Below are positions 17,433-24,755 of a stretch of DNA of 64,000 bases, piece by piece. Position 1 is the first letter of the stretch. Each line of letters begins with the position of its first letter. Under the pieces are notes generated by a model, which was given only the letters and a program-made list of their open reading frames with translations, did not search any database and was not told the DNA's origin. The translations under genes and the position numbers were made by a program. This DNA is from Mobiluncus massiliensis (GTDB lineage: Bacteria; Actinomycetota; Actinomycetes; Actinomycetales; Actinomycetaceae), in assembly GCF_949769255.1 (NCBI RefSeq), contig NZ_OX458329.1, positions 1,426,001-1,490,000 on the forward strand. Direction: 5' to 3'.

Positions 17433-18716
17433 ATGATGAAAACTTACGAACACACCAAGAGCCACGAATGGTACGAGCGCGCGGTTGAGGTTATCCCCGG
17501 CGGCGTCTATGGGCACTTGGGGCCGGCGGAAGGCTGTTTCATGCCTATCAGTGCCTACCCCCTGTTTGCCTCAAAAGCACAAGGCGCCTACTTCTGGGAC
17601 GTGGACGGCAACAAGTACGTTGACTTGATGTGCGCCTACGGCCCAATGGTTCTGGGCTACAACGATCCCGATGTGGATAAAGCCGTATCTGAACAGGCCA
17701 AAATCCTGAACTGCGCGGTTCAGCCCGGCACTATCATGGTCGATTTGGCCGAGTTGATGGTGGACACGGTCGAAATGGCCGACTGGGCGTTCTTTGCCAA
17801 GAACGGTGGGGACGCTACGAACTACGCCTTGATGGTGGCGCGCGCCGCCACTGGACGGGACAAGTTCATCGCCGTCAACGGCGGTTATCACGGCGTGATT
17901 GGGTGGACCCAAGGTTGGGGCGCCCCCGGCGTGGGCAAGAAAGAAGTTGAAGATAAACTGCTGGTGGATTGGGGCGACACCGCCGCGGTGGAACGTCTCG
18001 CGGCTGAATATAAGGGCGAGATTGCCGCCTTTATCGCCACCCCGTACCACCACCCGGTCTTTGAGGACAGCGTCTTGCCGCCGGCAGGCTACTGGAACAA
18101 GATTCGTTCCATCTGTGACCGCGAAGGCATCGTCCTCATCGTTGACGATGTGCGCTGCGGTTGGCGTTTGGATATCAAGGGTTCCGATTACCACTACGGC
18201 TTCAAGGCTGATTTGGAGTGCTTCTGCAAGGCTATCGCCAACGGGCACAACATCTCGGCTGTGACCGGCATCGAGTCCCTCAAGGACGCCGCCGCCTCCG
18301 TGATGTGCACCGGTTCGTACTGGATGAGCGCTCCGCCGATGGCAGCCGCGATTGCTTGCATCACCAAGATGCGTGAAATCGACGCGGCAAAGATTTGCCA
18401 CGACAACGGCGTGAAAGTCATCGAGCGCCTGACCGAAGTGGCCAAACATCACGGCTTCGACTACCACTTCAGCGGCGAACCGGCTCTGCTGTTCCACCAG
18501 ATCAGAGGTCTTGACGGCAAGGCAGACCCGAACCTGCTGCTGCATCAGGCTTACGTGGGTGAATGTGTGAAGCGCGGCGTGTTCATGACAAACCACCACA
18601 ACCACTTCATGAACACGGCCTTGACCGACAAGGACATCGACTTCATCGCTGACGTAGCGGACGAAGCGATGGGTGTCGTTAAGAACAAGTCTCGTGAGAT
18701 TCTGGCTCAAGCCTAA
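17433..18716 (+). CDS. Class III PLP aminotransferase, glutamate-1-semialdehyde-aminomutase-like
   Basis: Fold-type I, class III aminotransferase of 427 residues, nearest in pattern to GSA aminomutase (HemL). K266 in CFCKAIANG is the predicted PLP Schiff-base lysine, and D238 in IVLIVDDVRCGWR the Asp that contacts the pyridine nitrogen. FAKNGGDATNYALMVARAATGRDK is the phosphate-binding stretch. It departs from HemL in an unusual C-terminal half rich in His (TNHHNHFMNTA) and in its context, with no other haem genes here. It probably transaminates an aldehyde or ketone made or used by the neighbouring transketolase. The substrate is unknown. The downstream gene starts 14 bp later with AAGGAGGA. 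Confidence 0.85.
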   Translation: MMKTYEHTKSHEWYERAVEVIPGGVYGHLGPAEGCFMPISAYPLFASKAQGAYFWDVDGNKYVDLMCAYGPMVLGYNDPDVDKAVSEQAKILNCAVQPGTIMVDLAELMVDTVEMADWAFFAKNGGDATNYALMVARAATGRDKFIAVNGGYHGVIGWTQGWGAPGVGKKEVEDKLLVDWGDTAAVERLAAEYKGEIAAFIATPYHHPVFEDSVLPPAGYWNKIRSICDREGIVLIVDDVRCGWRLDIKGSDYHYGFKADLECFCKAIANGHNISAVTGIESLKDAAASVMCTGSYWMSAPPMAAAIACITKMREIDAAKICHDNGVKVIERLTEVAKHHGFDYHFSGEPALLFHQIRGLDGKADPNLLLHQAYVGECVKRGVFMTNHHNHFMNTALTDKDIDFIADVADEAMGVVKNKSREILAQA

Positions 18717-18730
18717 GAAAAGGAGGAAAG

Positions 18731-19594
18731 ATGGCTTTATCAGCTAAAGAACACAAGGAACTCGAAGAAATCGCCAATCGGCTGCGTCTGCTCACTCTCG
18801 ACACGGTGATTTGGGCAGGTGGCGGTCACATCGGTGGCGCTATGAGTTCCATGGACGTACTCACCGTTTTGTATCATCACGAGATGAACTTCAGTGCAGA
18901 CAAGATGGACGACCCAGATCGTGACCGTTTCGTACTGTCCAAGGGTCATATCGGCGTGGGTATGGGGCCGGTCCTCGCAGACTTGGGGTGCTTCCCCAAG
19001 GACTGGTTGCCGACCTATTCGCATATCCTCTCGCACCTAGGTATTCACCTGGACGCCGGCAAGGTACCCGGTCTGGAAGCGTCCACGGGTTCGCTGGGGC
19101 ACGGGTTGTCCCTCGCGGTGGGCATGGCACTCGGAGCACGTCAGCTCGGTAAGGAATGGCGCACCTACTGCCTCATGGGCGACGGTGAATGCAACGAGGG
19201 CTCCATCTGGGAAGCCGCCATGAGTGCCGGCCAGTTCAAGGTCGACAACCTGGTAGGCATCGTGGACGTCAACCACGCCATGATTGACGGCATGACCGCC
19301 GATGTCATGGGTCTGGAGCCCTTCGCGGACAAGTGGCGTGCTTTCAACTGGGAAGTCATTGAGGTTAAAGGTAACTCGATTCCCGATTTGGTAGACGCTT
19401 TTGATCGGGCACGCACCATCAAAGGTAAGCCCACCATGCTGCTGATGGACACGGTGAAGGGCGAAGGTATCGACTTCATGGAAGGCGACTACACCTGGCA
19501 CTACGGCGCTGTCGATGACGAAAAGCATGCCAAGGCAGTCGAATCTCTCAAGCGACACCTGCAGAAACGACTCGAGCTAGTGAAGGGAGCCTAA
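18731..19594 (+). CDS. Transketolase, N-terminal (thiamine diphosphate-binding) subunit
   Basis: Split transketolase subunit A, 287 residues. The ThDP motif is complete: GDGECNEG (GDG at 150-152) through N181 in GIVDVNHAMIDG. The pyrophosphate-proximal SKGHIGVGMGP and the TGSLGHGLSLAVGMALG helix are present. It ends 2 bp before the C-terminal subunit, with an AAGGGAG ribosome site inside its 3' end. The substrate loop reads HLDAGKVPGLEAS, so a conventional sugar phosphate is possible but not assured. Split transketolases are common in biosynthetic and catabolic side pathways, where the donor or acceptor differs from the pentose pathway enzyme. Confidence 0.92.
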   Translation: MALSAKEHKELEEIANRLRLLTLDTVIWAGGGHIGGAMSSMDVLTVLYHHEMNFSADKMDDPDRDRFVLSKGHIGVGMGPVLADLGCFPKDWLPTYSHILSHLGIHLDAGKVPGLEASTGSLGHGLSLAVGMALGARQLGKEWRTYCLMGDGECNEGSIWEAAMSAGQFKVDNLVGIVDVNHAMIDGMTADVMGLEPFADKWRAFNWEVIEVKGNSIPDLVDAFDRARTIKGKPTMLLMDTVKGEGIDFMEGDYTWHYGAVDDEKHAKAVESLKRHLQKRLELVKGA

Positions 19595-19596
19595 AC

Positions 19597-20607
19597 ATGG
19601 CTGGAGGATTAACTTACACTTCGATTGACGCGGTTAATCTGACCACCGCGGAGGTATACGGTCAGACCCTGGTACAACTGGGCCAGCAGGATCCCACTAT
19701 CGTGGGGCTTTCGGCTGACTTGGCGAAATCTACCAAGATTTCCGTGTTTGCCAAAGAGTTCCCCGAGCGGTTCTATAACGTGGGTATCGCGGAACAGAAT
19801 ATGTTCGGCATCTCTGCCGGTCTGGCAAAAGCGGGGCTGATGCCGTTCGTCTCCACGTTCGGGGCGTTCGCGGCTCTGCGTGCTTGCGAACAAATTCGCA
19901 CCGATATCTGCTACCAGAATCTCAATGTGAAGATTATCGGTACCCACTCAGGGTTGTCTTTCGGGGCGGCCGGTACGACCCACCACGTCACCGAGGACAT
20001 CGCGATTCTGCGTAGTTTCGCGAACCTAGTGGTCATGTGTCCGGCTGACGGTCTGGAGGCCGCCTACTGTGTACAGGCTGCCTACGACCATGTTGGGCCG
20101 GTGTATCTGCGTTTGAACCGCGGTTTCGACCAGATTGTCTACCGTGACGAGATTCCCACTTTCGAGTTCGGCAAGGCCAACACCCTACGCGAAGGTACGG
20201 ACCTCACGTTCATCGCGACCGGCTCCGGCGTGTGGCGCGCCTTGCAGGCTGCCGATATCCTCGCCAAAGAGGACGGTCTGAGCGTGCGCGTGCTGGACAT
20301 CCACACCTTGAAACCGATTGATGAGGAGGCCATCGCCAAGGCGATTACCGAGACTCGGCGTATCATCACCGTTGAGGACCACAACATCATCAACGGCCTG
20401 GGGACCGCAGTGGCCGATGTCGGCGCCACTACCCGCAAGGGCTTTGTATTGAAGAAACTCGGTATCCCCGACGAATTCTCGGTTATCGGCCAGCCTGAGG
20501 ACCTGTACTCTCACTATGGCTGGGACGAAAACGGCTGTGTGGCCGCCGCTCGTGAAGTCATGCACATGGACTTCGAGGAGGACGACGACTGGGAAGACGA
20601 GTTCTAA
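19597..20607 (+). CDS. Transketolase, C-terminal (pyrimidine-binding) subunit
   Basis: Split transketolase subunit B, 336 residues. E66 in VGIAEQNM is the conserved Glu that activates ThDP. GTHSGLSFGAAGTTHHVTEDIA is the phosphate/His loop, and the C-terminal transketolase domain follows (TFIATGSGVWRALQAADIL; ITVEDHNIINGLGTAVADV). It ends in a strongly acidic tail (DFEEDDDWEDEF), which I do not associate with this family and which may contact a partner. It must pair with the preceding subunit, since each lacks the other half of the active site. Confidence 0.92.
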   Translation: MAGGLTYTSIDAVNLTTAEVYGQTLVQLGQQDPTIVGLSADLAKSTKISVFAKEFPERFYNVGIAEQNMFGISAGLAKAGLMPFVSTFGAFAALRACEQIRTDICYQNLNVKIIGTHSGLSFGAAGTTHHVTEDIAILRSFANLVVMCPADGLEAAYCVQAAYDHVGPVYLRLNRGFDQIVYRDEIPTFEFGKANTLREGTDLTFIATGSGVWRALQAADILAKEDGLSVRVLDIHTLKPIDEEAIAKAITETRRIITVEDHNIINGLGTAVADVGATTRKGFVLKKLGIPDEFSVIGQPEDLYSHYGWDENGCVAAAREVMHMDFEEDDDWEDEF

Positions 20608-20618
20608 GGTAGCGCGCA

Positions 20619-21548
20619 ATGACTAAAGAAACGAAACAAAGCTCCGCCCCGCCTCAGGCAACTCAGCCCGATAAGGCGTGCGGGGAATCTTGTGAAAAGA
20701 AAACGAAAGCCAAGCCGTTCCCGATGGGCCCCAATCCCAGCATTGACGACGAAGTTCGGTACGCCAACGTGGTGTTCCTCAACGCGGTCATTCCGCTGTT
20801 GAAGCCGATTATCGCCGAAAAGCCGGAGTTGGCGGCCGCTTTCAAGGGCAAGGAAGGCGTGGTTCAGATTTCTTGTCTGACCCCGGCGGGCACGTCGATA
20901 GACGGACGCCCGGAGCGTTACGCCACGCACCTGATTATTCACGGTGCGAACGTCACGCCGAAGCTGGGCGCTCACCCGCTGCCGAACGTGGAAATTGAGT
21001 TCCCCTCCCCCGAGAAGTTCAACGACTTCTTTAAGGGCAAGGTGAACCTGCCCAAGATTCGCGGAGGACTGGGAAATCCCGGGCTCTTGGTTGCAACCGT
21101 GAAGTCCCTGCTGGCCATGTCCAGCTTGCTGGGAGCGACGGAAGCGCCCAAGACCGAGGACGACCGGAAACTGCTGACGAAGTGTATGTTCTACCTGCTC
21201 ACCACCGGAATGAGCCAGCTGAACAAGGCGGGGCATCCTGGTGTGCACGCGTGGACGGATCCGTCGCCGGACCGCGTCTATGCGTACGCTGTGGACGGAC
21301 ATCCCGAACTCGGTGCGTACATCCGCATCAAAGCCGGGAAGTCAAAGGCATTTCGTGGGGAATACACGCGCAGCGCCGCGTTCTTTACGATGCGTTTCGA
21401 CTCGGTGACCTCCGCTTTGGGAACCTTGCTGCAAACAGATGACCTTCTGGACGCGCAGTCATCGGGACGTATGTCAATGGAGGGTTCACCCGAATACGGT
21501 GCCGAACTCGGTGCTCTGATGATGGCGGTGGGTGACTATGCGAAGTAA
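20619..21548 (+). CDS. Second SCP2-like protein of the operon
   Basis: A 309-residue soluble protein with a Lys/Cys-rich N-terminus (KACGESCEKKTKAK), then a domain with SCP2-like character (VQISCLTPAGTSI, ATHLIIHGANVTPKLG, PLPNVEIEFPSPEKFNDFFKGKVNLPKIRGGL). Its C-terminal half contains GEYTRSAAFFTMRFDSVTSALGTLLQ and GSPEYGAELGALMM. It resembles the operon's first gene in layout more than in sequence. The two N-terminal cysteines might bind a metal or form a disulfide. No TM helix. The downstream VOC gene overlaps its end by 11 bp, indicating translational coupling. Function unknown; a hydrophobic-ligand carrier is a guess from the fold. Confidence 0.6.
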   Translation: MTKETKQSSAPPQATQPDKACGESCEKKTKAKPFPMGPNPSIDDEVRYANVVFLNAVIPLLKPIIAEKPELAAAFKGKEGVVQISCLTPAGTSIDGRPERYATHLIIHGANVTPKLGAHPLPNVEIEFPSPEKFNDFFKGKVNLPKIRGGLGNPGLLVATVKSLLAMSSLLGATEAPKTEDDRKLLTKCMFYLLTTGMSQLNKAGHPGVHAWTDPSPDRVYAYAVDGHPELGAYIRIKAGKSKAFRGEYTRSAAFFTMRFDSVTSALGTLLQTDDLLDAQSSGRMSMEGSPEYGAELGALMMAVGDYAK

Positions 21549-22269
21549 AGCAGCCAAAACAGTCAGTTGCAAGCGGCGTTTCATGAAGGCAACCTGCCGG
21601 AAAGCGACCAAGCTCGGCGTGCTGGTAGCGCTCGGATACGGCGCCAAGCTGGCTATCGGCAACGCGCTGGAGCTGAAAAAGCTGGGCAAGGAAGAGTTCC
21701 TGGAACGCAAGCAGCGGGAATGCCGCAACAAGATGTCTAGTACCGGTATCAACTGGGGTCTGGGCCATGTGGGCGTTACCGTAGCGAACTTCGAACGTGC
21801 CGTCCAGTGGTATGACCGGGTGTTCGGTCTGAAACTGATGAACTACCTGGAAATCACCGGCGACGATTTGAAGCCTGTCGAGCGCTTGTACCACGTGGAG
21901 GGCATCAAGCGAGTCCGTCTGGGATTCATGTGTTCCCGTTCCGGTAACATCCTGGAAGTGTTCGAGTTCGATCCCCCCGTAGTGACGGAGGAACGCGAGA
22001 CTTGGAACCGGCCCGGATACTCCCACATCGCTTTCCACGTGTCGAACGTGCCTGGCTGGGTCAATCGCCTGCGCCGCGAAGGCGTGGAGTTCATGAACGA
22101 GCCGATTTCTGCGGGAGGCGCCGACTGGGCGTTCTTCCGCGACCCAGACGGGAACCTCGTCGAGCTCATCGACCTCCACGCGGCTCGTCTCGGTTTGGGC
22201 CGCCTAGGCGCGCTCATCGGTACCGTGATGAAGTACACCATGATGAAGGGGTTCTACCGCAAGGTTTGA
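21538..22269 (+). CDS. VOC (glyoxalase/dioxygenase-fold) protein, last gene of operon
   Basis: Vicinal-oxygen-chelate fold protein of 243 residues from the ATG at 21538 (a GTG two codons earlier is also possible). A basic N-terminal extension with a weak hydrophobic stretch (LGVLVALGYGAKLAIG) precedes the VOC module. GLGHVGVTVANFERAVQWYDRVFGLKL supplies the first metal His, NILEVFEFDP a Glu, YSHIAFHVSNV a second His, and FFRDPDGNLVELIDL the last Glu. The metal set looks complete, so catalysis (isomerase, epimerase or lyase type) is plausible. The N-terminal segment might associate it with the membrane. A strong terminator follows. Confidence 0.82.
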   Translation: MRSKAAKTVSCKRRFMKATCRKATKLGVLVALGYGAKLAIGNALELKKLGKEEFLERKQRECRNKMSSTGINWGLGHVGVTVANFERAVQWYDRVFGLKLMNYLEITGDDLKPVERLYHVEGIKRVRLGFMCSRSGNILEVFEFDPPVVTEERETWNRPGYSHIAFHVSNVPGWVNRLRREGVEFMNEPISAGGADWAFFRDPDGNLVELIDLHAARLGLGRLGALIGTVMKYTMMKGFYRKV

Positions 22270-22290
22270 GCGCCATTTGAAAGCAAAATC

Positions 22291-22327
22291 ATTTCGGGGC
22301 AGAGCTTAGCTCTGCCCCGAAATTTTT
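22291..22327 (+). terminator. Strong terminator closing the six-gene operon
   Basis: A perfect 15-bp stem (ATTTCGGGGCAGAGC 22291-22305 with its complement 22309-22323) and 3-base loop, ending in a T-run to 22327. It lies 22 bp after the VOC stop and defines the operon's end. Confidence 0.92.
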
Positions 22328-22353
22328 GTCTCGTTTCAGATTTACACAATTTA

Positions 22354-22369
22354 TTAATCCTAGAATTAA
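22354..22369. promoter_or_regulatory. Near-palindromic operator before the Phd-type antitoxin
   Basis: TTAATCCTAGAATTAA reads nearly the same on both strands (14 of 16 positions) and lies 32 bp before the antitoxin ATG. Phd/YefM proteins repress their own promoters by binding such short AT-rich palindromes, so an autoregulatory site is likely. Confidence 0.5.
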
Positions 22370-22400
22370 TTGCATAATTGAAGAGTTGAGGGGAGAGAAA

Positions 22401-22643
22401 ATGAACATTGATACCGCTACTTTGGTGCCGATTTCAGAAGCGAATCAGAACTTTTCCAAGGTCGCCAGGCTGGTTGACCAACACGGGAGCGCCGTCATTA
22501 TGAAGAATAACGAGCCGCGTTACGTCATCATTGAGTTCAACCGGCTGGACACGCCTCAAGAAGCTGCCGACTCCGAGGTCTTGGCAGCTTCGAAGCAAAT
22601 CATGGAGCGCAATCGCCACGTGTACGAAGAGCTAGCCAAATGA
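22401..22643 (+). CDS. Phd/YefM-family antitoxin
   Basis: An 80-residue antitoxin. It has the family pattern: VPISEANQNFSKVARLVDQHGSAVIMKNNEPRYVII forms the N-terminal DNA-binding dimer domain, and the C-terminal helix (QIMERNRHVYEELAK) would wrap the toxin. An ATG at 22326 in the same frame exists, but AGGGGAGAG before 22401 selects the shorter form. Its stop overlaps the start of a toxin gene by the usual ATGA, but that gene is a wreck. The antitoxin is therefore an orphan here. It may be kept for cross-protection or simply be decaying. Confidence 0.85.
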   Translation: MNIDTATLVPISEANQNFSKVARLVDQHGSAVIMKNNEPRYVIIEFNRLDTPQEAADSEVLAASKQIMERNRHVYEELAK

Positions 22644-22760
22644 AAATCCTTTCAAAAGCTCAATTCCTGGCCCTGCATGAGCACCTTGTTTCAGAGAGCG
22701 GCGGGACGCCTAGCCGACTACCCCACCCTGCTGGAGTGGGTGCAGGCTCACCTCGAATAG
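22640..22760 (+). pseudogene. doc/Fic-type toxin remnant with internal deletion
   Basis: The ATG overlaps the antitoxin stop (ATGA) and encodes MKILSKAQFLALHEHLVSES, the start of Doc-type toxins. After about 20 codons the match breaks. In another frame the sequence continues RAAGRLADYPTLLEWVQAHLE then TAG, which resembles a Doc C-terminus. The central ~80-90 residues, including the Fic motif (HxFxxGNKR), are missing. A single internal deletion with a frame change explains this. No active toxin can be made. Confidence 0.7.
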
Positions 22761-23108
22761 TCACATTTCGCCGGTGATAGCGCGCAGAGCGTTGATGTGC
22801 CCTGAGTAAGCGCGCCTACCCGCTGGGGTGAAAGACACCCAGGTGCGCGGTCGCCCGATGGTTTCGGGACGTTTCTCCATGTGGATGTACCCTGCGTCAG
22901 CCAACAGCTTTAGCTGCTTGCTCATCAGTTGAGTTGTGATTCCGACACTGCGTTCCAGTTCTGCAAACTCGATTTCAGCTACCGCCGCCAGGGCTGCGCA
23001 GATTCTGAGGCGATTCGGAGAGTGAATCAGCTCGTCGAAAGCCGCCGCCACGTTTTCGGACTCGCGCTCGGTGTGTGGTTTTTCACGGTTTTTCACGGTT
23101 TTTTTCAT
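22761..23108 (-). CDS. Winged-helix transcriptional regulator
   Basis: A 115-residue ArsR/MarR-like regulator of the small winged-helix type. SPNRLRICAALAAVAEIEFAELERSVGITTQLMSKQLKLLADAGYIHM is the helix-turn-helix, and PRTWVSFTPAGRRAYSGHI the wing. No metal or cofactor ligands are evident. It lies 16 bp downstream of a membrane-protein gene, so the two are probably one transcript. The palindromes upstream of that transcript are likely its operators. The 5' coding region includes a 10-bp tandem repeat (23077-23096), where slippage would shift the frame after about codon 4. Confidence 0.82.
   Translation of the reverse strand: MKKTVKNREKPHTERESENVAAAFDELIHSPNRLRICAALAAVAEIEFAELERSVGITTQLMSKQLKLLADAGYIHMEKRPETIGRPRTWVSFTPAGRRAYSGHINALRAITGEM
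23077..23105. repeat. 10-bp tandem repeat inside the regulator's 5' end
   Basis: GGTTTTTCAC occurs twice in tandem (23077-23086, 23087-23096), followed by a partial third unit running into seven T residues. A 10-bp unit is not a multiple of three, so gain or loss of one copy would switch the reading frame. Confidence 0.6.
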
Positions 23109-23124
23109 TCACAAGTCTCCCGCG

Positions 23125-23760
23125 TCAGCTTTCGGGGACTTCTGGGGTTGACGGGTTCACAAGGTTGCGCCGCGCGGCACGCTGCGCTCGGTCGCGAGCG
23201 TCAATTTCACGAAGTCTGCGGTCAATCTCTCGCTGAGCTGAGTCCCAGATTGCCTCGGACTCGGTGAAATCAAAGGCTCGCGCCCGAATTCTGCGACGAT
23301 ACCAGCGCAGGATTGCTATCCCGCATACCAGGTGAAACAACGCCGTTAGCACCAATGCCAACGCCATAACCAGCAACTCGTGACCCTGCAACTCGTGAGA
23401 GAAAACCTGGTGAAACTGAGGAAAGAAGATCCACGGAAAGGTGAGTGTTCCCTTCATCAACAGACGCTCATCTTGCCCCAGTCCGGTTCGCGTCAACCTG
23501 GGCCACGCCAGCCAAAAGACTACCATCCACGCTACTGCGAGACCTGCCACGGTCACCAGTAGGCTCGACCATTTGCCGGGCACTAAAAGGGGTAGCGAGA
23601 TTGCCAGCGCGGGCAACACCGCATAAACCGCCAGCCACCACTTCGGAAACCGTTCTACGCTGATGACCCGATCCATGACTGCATCAACTTCAGCCAGCAT
23701 CCGCTGAGCTTCCTCCGCGCTTAGAGAGCTCGCGGTTTCCTTGGGATTATCTGATTCCAT
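23125..23760 (-). CDS. Membrane protein of unknown function, co-transcribed with regulator
   Basis: About 211 residues from the ATG at 23760. A GTG at 23832 would add 24 residues but lies right beside the upstream palindromes and lacks a ribosome site. Four hydrophobic segments are visible (WWLAVYAVLPALAISLPLL, LLVTVAGLAVAWMVVFWLAW, a segment around FPWIFFPQF, and LLVMALALVLTALFHLVCG). They are flanked by an acidic N-terminus and a very Arg-rich C-terminal helix (YRRRIRARAF...RDRAQRAARR). The family is not recognised. Pairing a membrane protein with a small winged-helix regulator is common for regulators controlling their neighbour's transport or envelope function. Confidence 0.65.
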   Translation of the reverse strand: MESDNPKETASSLSAEEAQRMLAEVDAVMDRVISVERFPKWWLAVYAVLPALAISLPLLVPGKWSSLLVTVAGLAVAWMVVFWLAWPRLTRTGLGQDERLLMKGTLTFPWIFFPQFHQVFSHELQGHELLVMALALVLTALFHLVCGIAILRWYRRRIRARAFDFTESEAIWDSAQREIDRRLREIDARDRAQRAARRNLVNPSTPEVPES

Positions 23761-23839
23761 TGCTTTTCCCGTCTCGCTAGGTGTCTCAGGTTGTGCCAGG
23801 CGCCTAATTCGAGCCGGAACTACACCCGTCACAAAGTTA

Positions 23840-23884
23840 GTTGCCGATATGGCAACTATAGCAGGTTGGTTGCCAAATTGGCAA
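23840..23884. promoter_or_regulatory. Two TTGCC-N5-GGCAA palindromes, likely operators
   Basis: GTTGCC-GATAT-GGCAAC (23840-23856) and TTGCC-AAATT-GGCAA (23870-23884) share arms and a five-base spacer, with centres about 29 bp apart (near three helical turns). They lie upstream of the membrane-protein/regulator pair. This is the layout expected of paired repressor dimers and suggests autoregulation by the winged-helix protein. Confidence 0.65.
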
Positions 23885-23945
23885 GCAACTAATTGCGTCT
23901 AGTCTGCGGGCGCTTGGAGATGGCATTCACAAAGGGCAGTTCGCT

Positions 23946-24467
23946 TTATGACAGCCGCAAGCCTTTGGAGCCGCGCGGCGGCCAGGGGAATACACGATTT
24001 ACGCGAGCTGCGTATCTGGCGTACTGAGCACCGAACTTCTCCTGCAACCAGCGTTCTTCGGTGTATTCCAGCAAAATACTTAACGCCAGCCAATAACCAA
24101 ACGGTAGGACCATCAACCACCAGTTTGCTTGCAAAATCAGAAAACCGGTGTTGAGCAGGAAGAAAGCTGTGTAGACAGGATGACGCACCCAAGCGTAGAT
24201 TCCAGTGGTCATCAATTGACCGGTTTTGACGCTTTCTACCATGTGCGAGCCAAACACGGCTAAGCACCACACCGTTATAGCCTCCACCATCAAAACAATA
24301 CCAATCAGAATCAAAAGTTTTCGGATCCATAAGTTATCGATAATTCCGATTCTCAGCCATCCTAAATATTTGAAAATGGTTGCGAAAATCGTGACGGCGA
24401 AAATTCCAGAAACGTAAAAAGGCCCTACCCCAAGCACGGGCAAATGGGAAGGGGATGTCTTGCTCAC
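23946..24467 (-). CDS. Isoprenylcysteine carboxyl-methyltransferase-family membrane protein
   Basis: A 173-residue ICMT/phospholipid-methyltransferase-like protein with about four TM helices. The signature lies in the C-terminal half: GIYAWVRHPVYTAFFLLNTGF (the RHP motif that lines the SAM pocket) followed by LEYTEERWLQEKFGAQYARYAARVNRVFPW (the E...Y..Y...V.R..P pattern). In bacteria these proteins methylate unidentified small-molecule or lipid substrates. The start is GTG. It stands alone, divergent from nothing obvious, at the edge of the accessory region. Confidence 0.8.
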   Translation of the reverse strand: MSKTSPSHLPVLGVGPFYVSGIFAVTIFATIFKYLGWLRIGIIDNLWIRKLLILIGIVLMVEAITVWCLAVFGSHMVESVKTGQLMTTGIYAWVRHPVYTAFFLLNTGFLILQANWWLMVLPFGYWLALSILLEYTEERWLQEKFGAQYARYAARVNRVFPWPPRGSKGLRLS

Positions 24468-24670
24468 AAATACATTTTTGCATACCTCAACCCGGCAAAT
24501 GAATTCGCAACAGCGAGGGCAAGCCGCACCGGGACATAGGACTCTTTGCCCACCTAATTTCCGCTACGATGCCAGAAAGCCTTTCCTGCGTTTCGCTAGT
24601 TTTAGCACTGCGTTTTGACAGAAAGGCCTGGTGAAACGGGTACGAAGACAGTGTAATAATCGAAACTCAC

Positions 24671-24729
24671 TAAATTGACGACTAGAAATCAAATAAATTG
24701 ACGACTGAAACTACGATAAATTGACGACT
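24671..24729. repeat. Three direct repeats TAAATTGACGACT at 23-bp period
   Basis: Identical 13-mers at 24671-24683, 24694-24706 and 24717-24729, evenly spaced by 23 bp (about two helical turns). They lie just upstream of a DUF4143 ATPase relic, so they may have been its operator array. The spacing also resembles plasmid iterons, but no replication gene is near. Confidence 0.75.
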
Positions 24730-24755
24730 CGCGCTCATGACCAGGAAAAACGTGA

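Noticed and set aside
17433-20607. Sulfoquinovose transketolase (sulfo-TK) or taurine-type pathway
   Set aside because: The split transketolase and an aminotransferase recall these, but no sulfosugar isomerase, sulfonate transporter or sulfoacetaldehyde enzyme is in the operon.
23761-23832. 24-residue N-terminal extension of the membrane protein from GTG 23832
   Set aside because: There is no ribosome site and it would place the operator-like palindromes at the start codon. The ATG at 23760 is preferred, with some uncertainty.
24671-24729. CRISPR-like array
   Set aside because: Only three 13-bp repeats with 10-bp gaps, far too short for repeat-spacer units, and no cas genes.
24671-24729. 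Plasmid iteron origin
   Set aside because: The spacing fits iterons, but no replication initiator gene or AT-rich origin region is nearby, so an operator array is the simpler reading.
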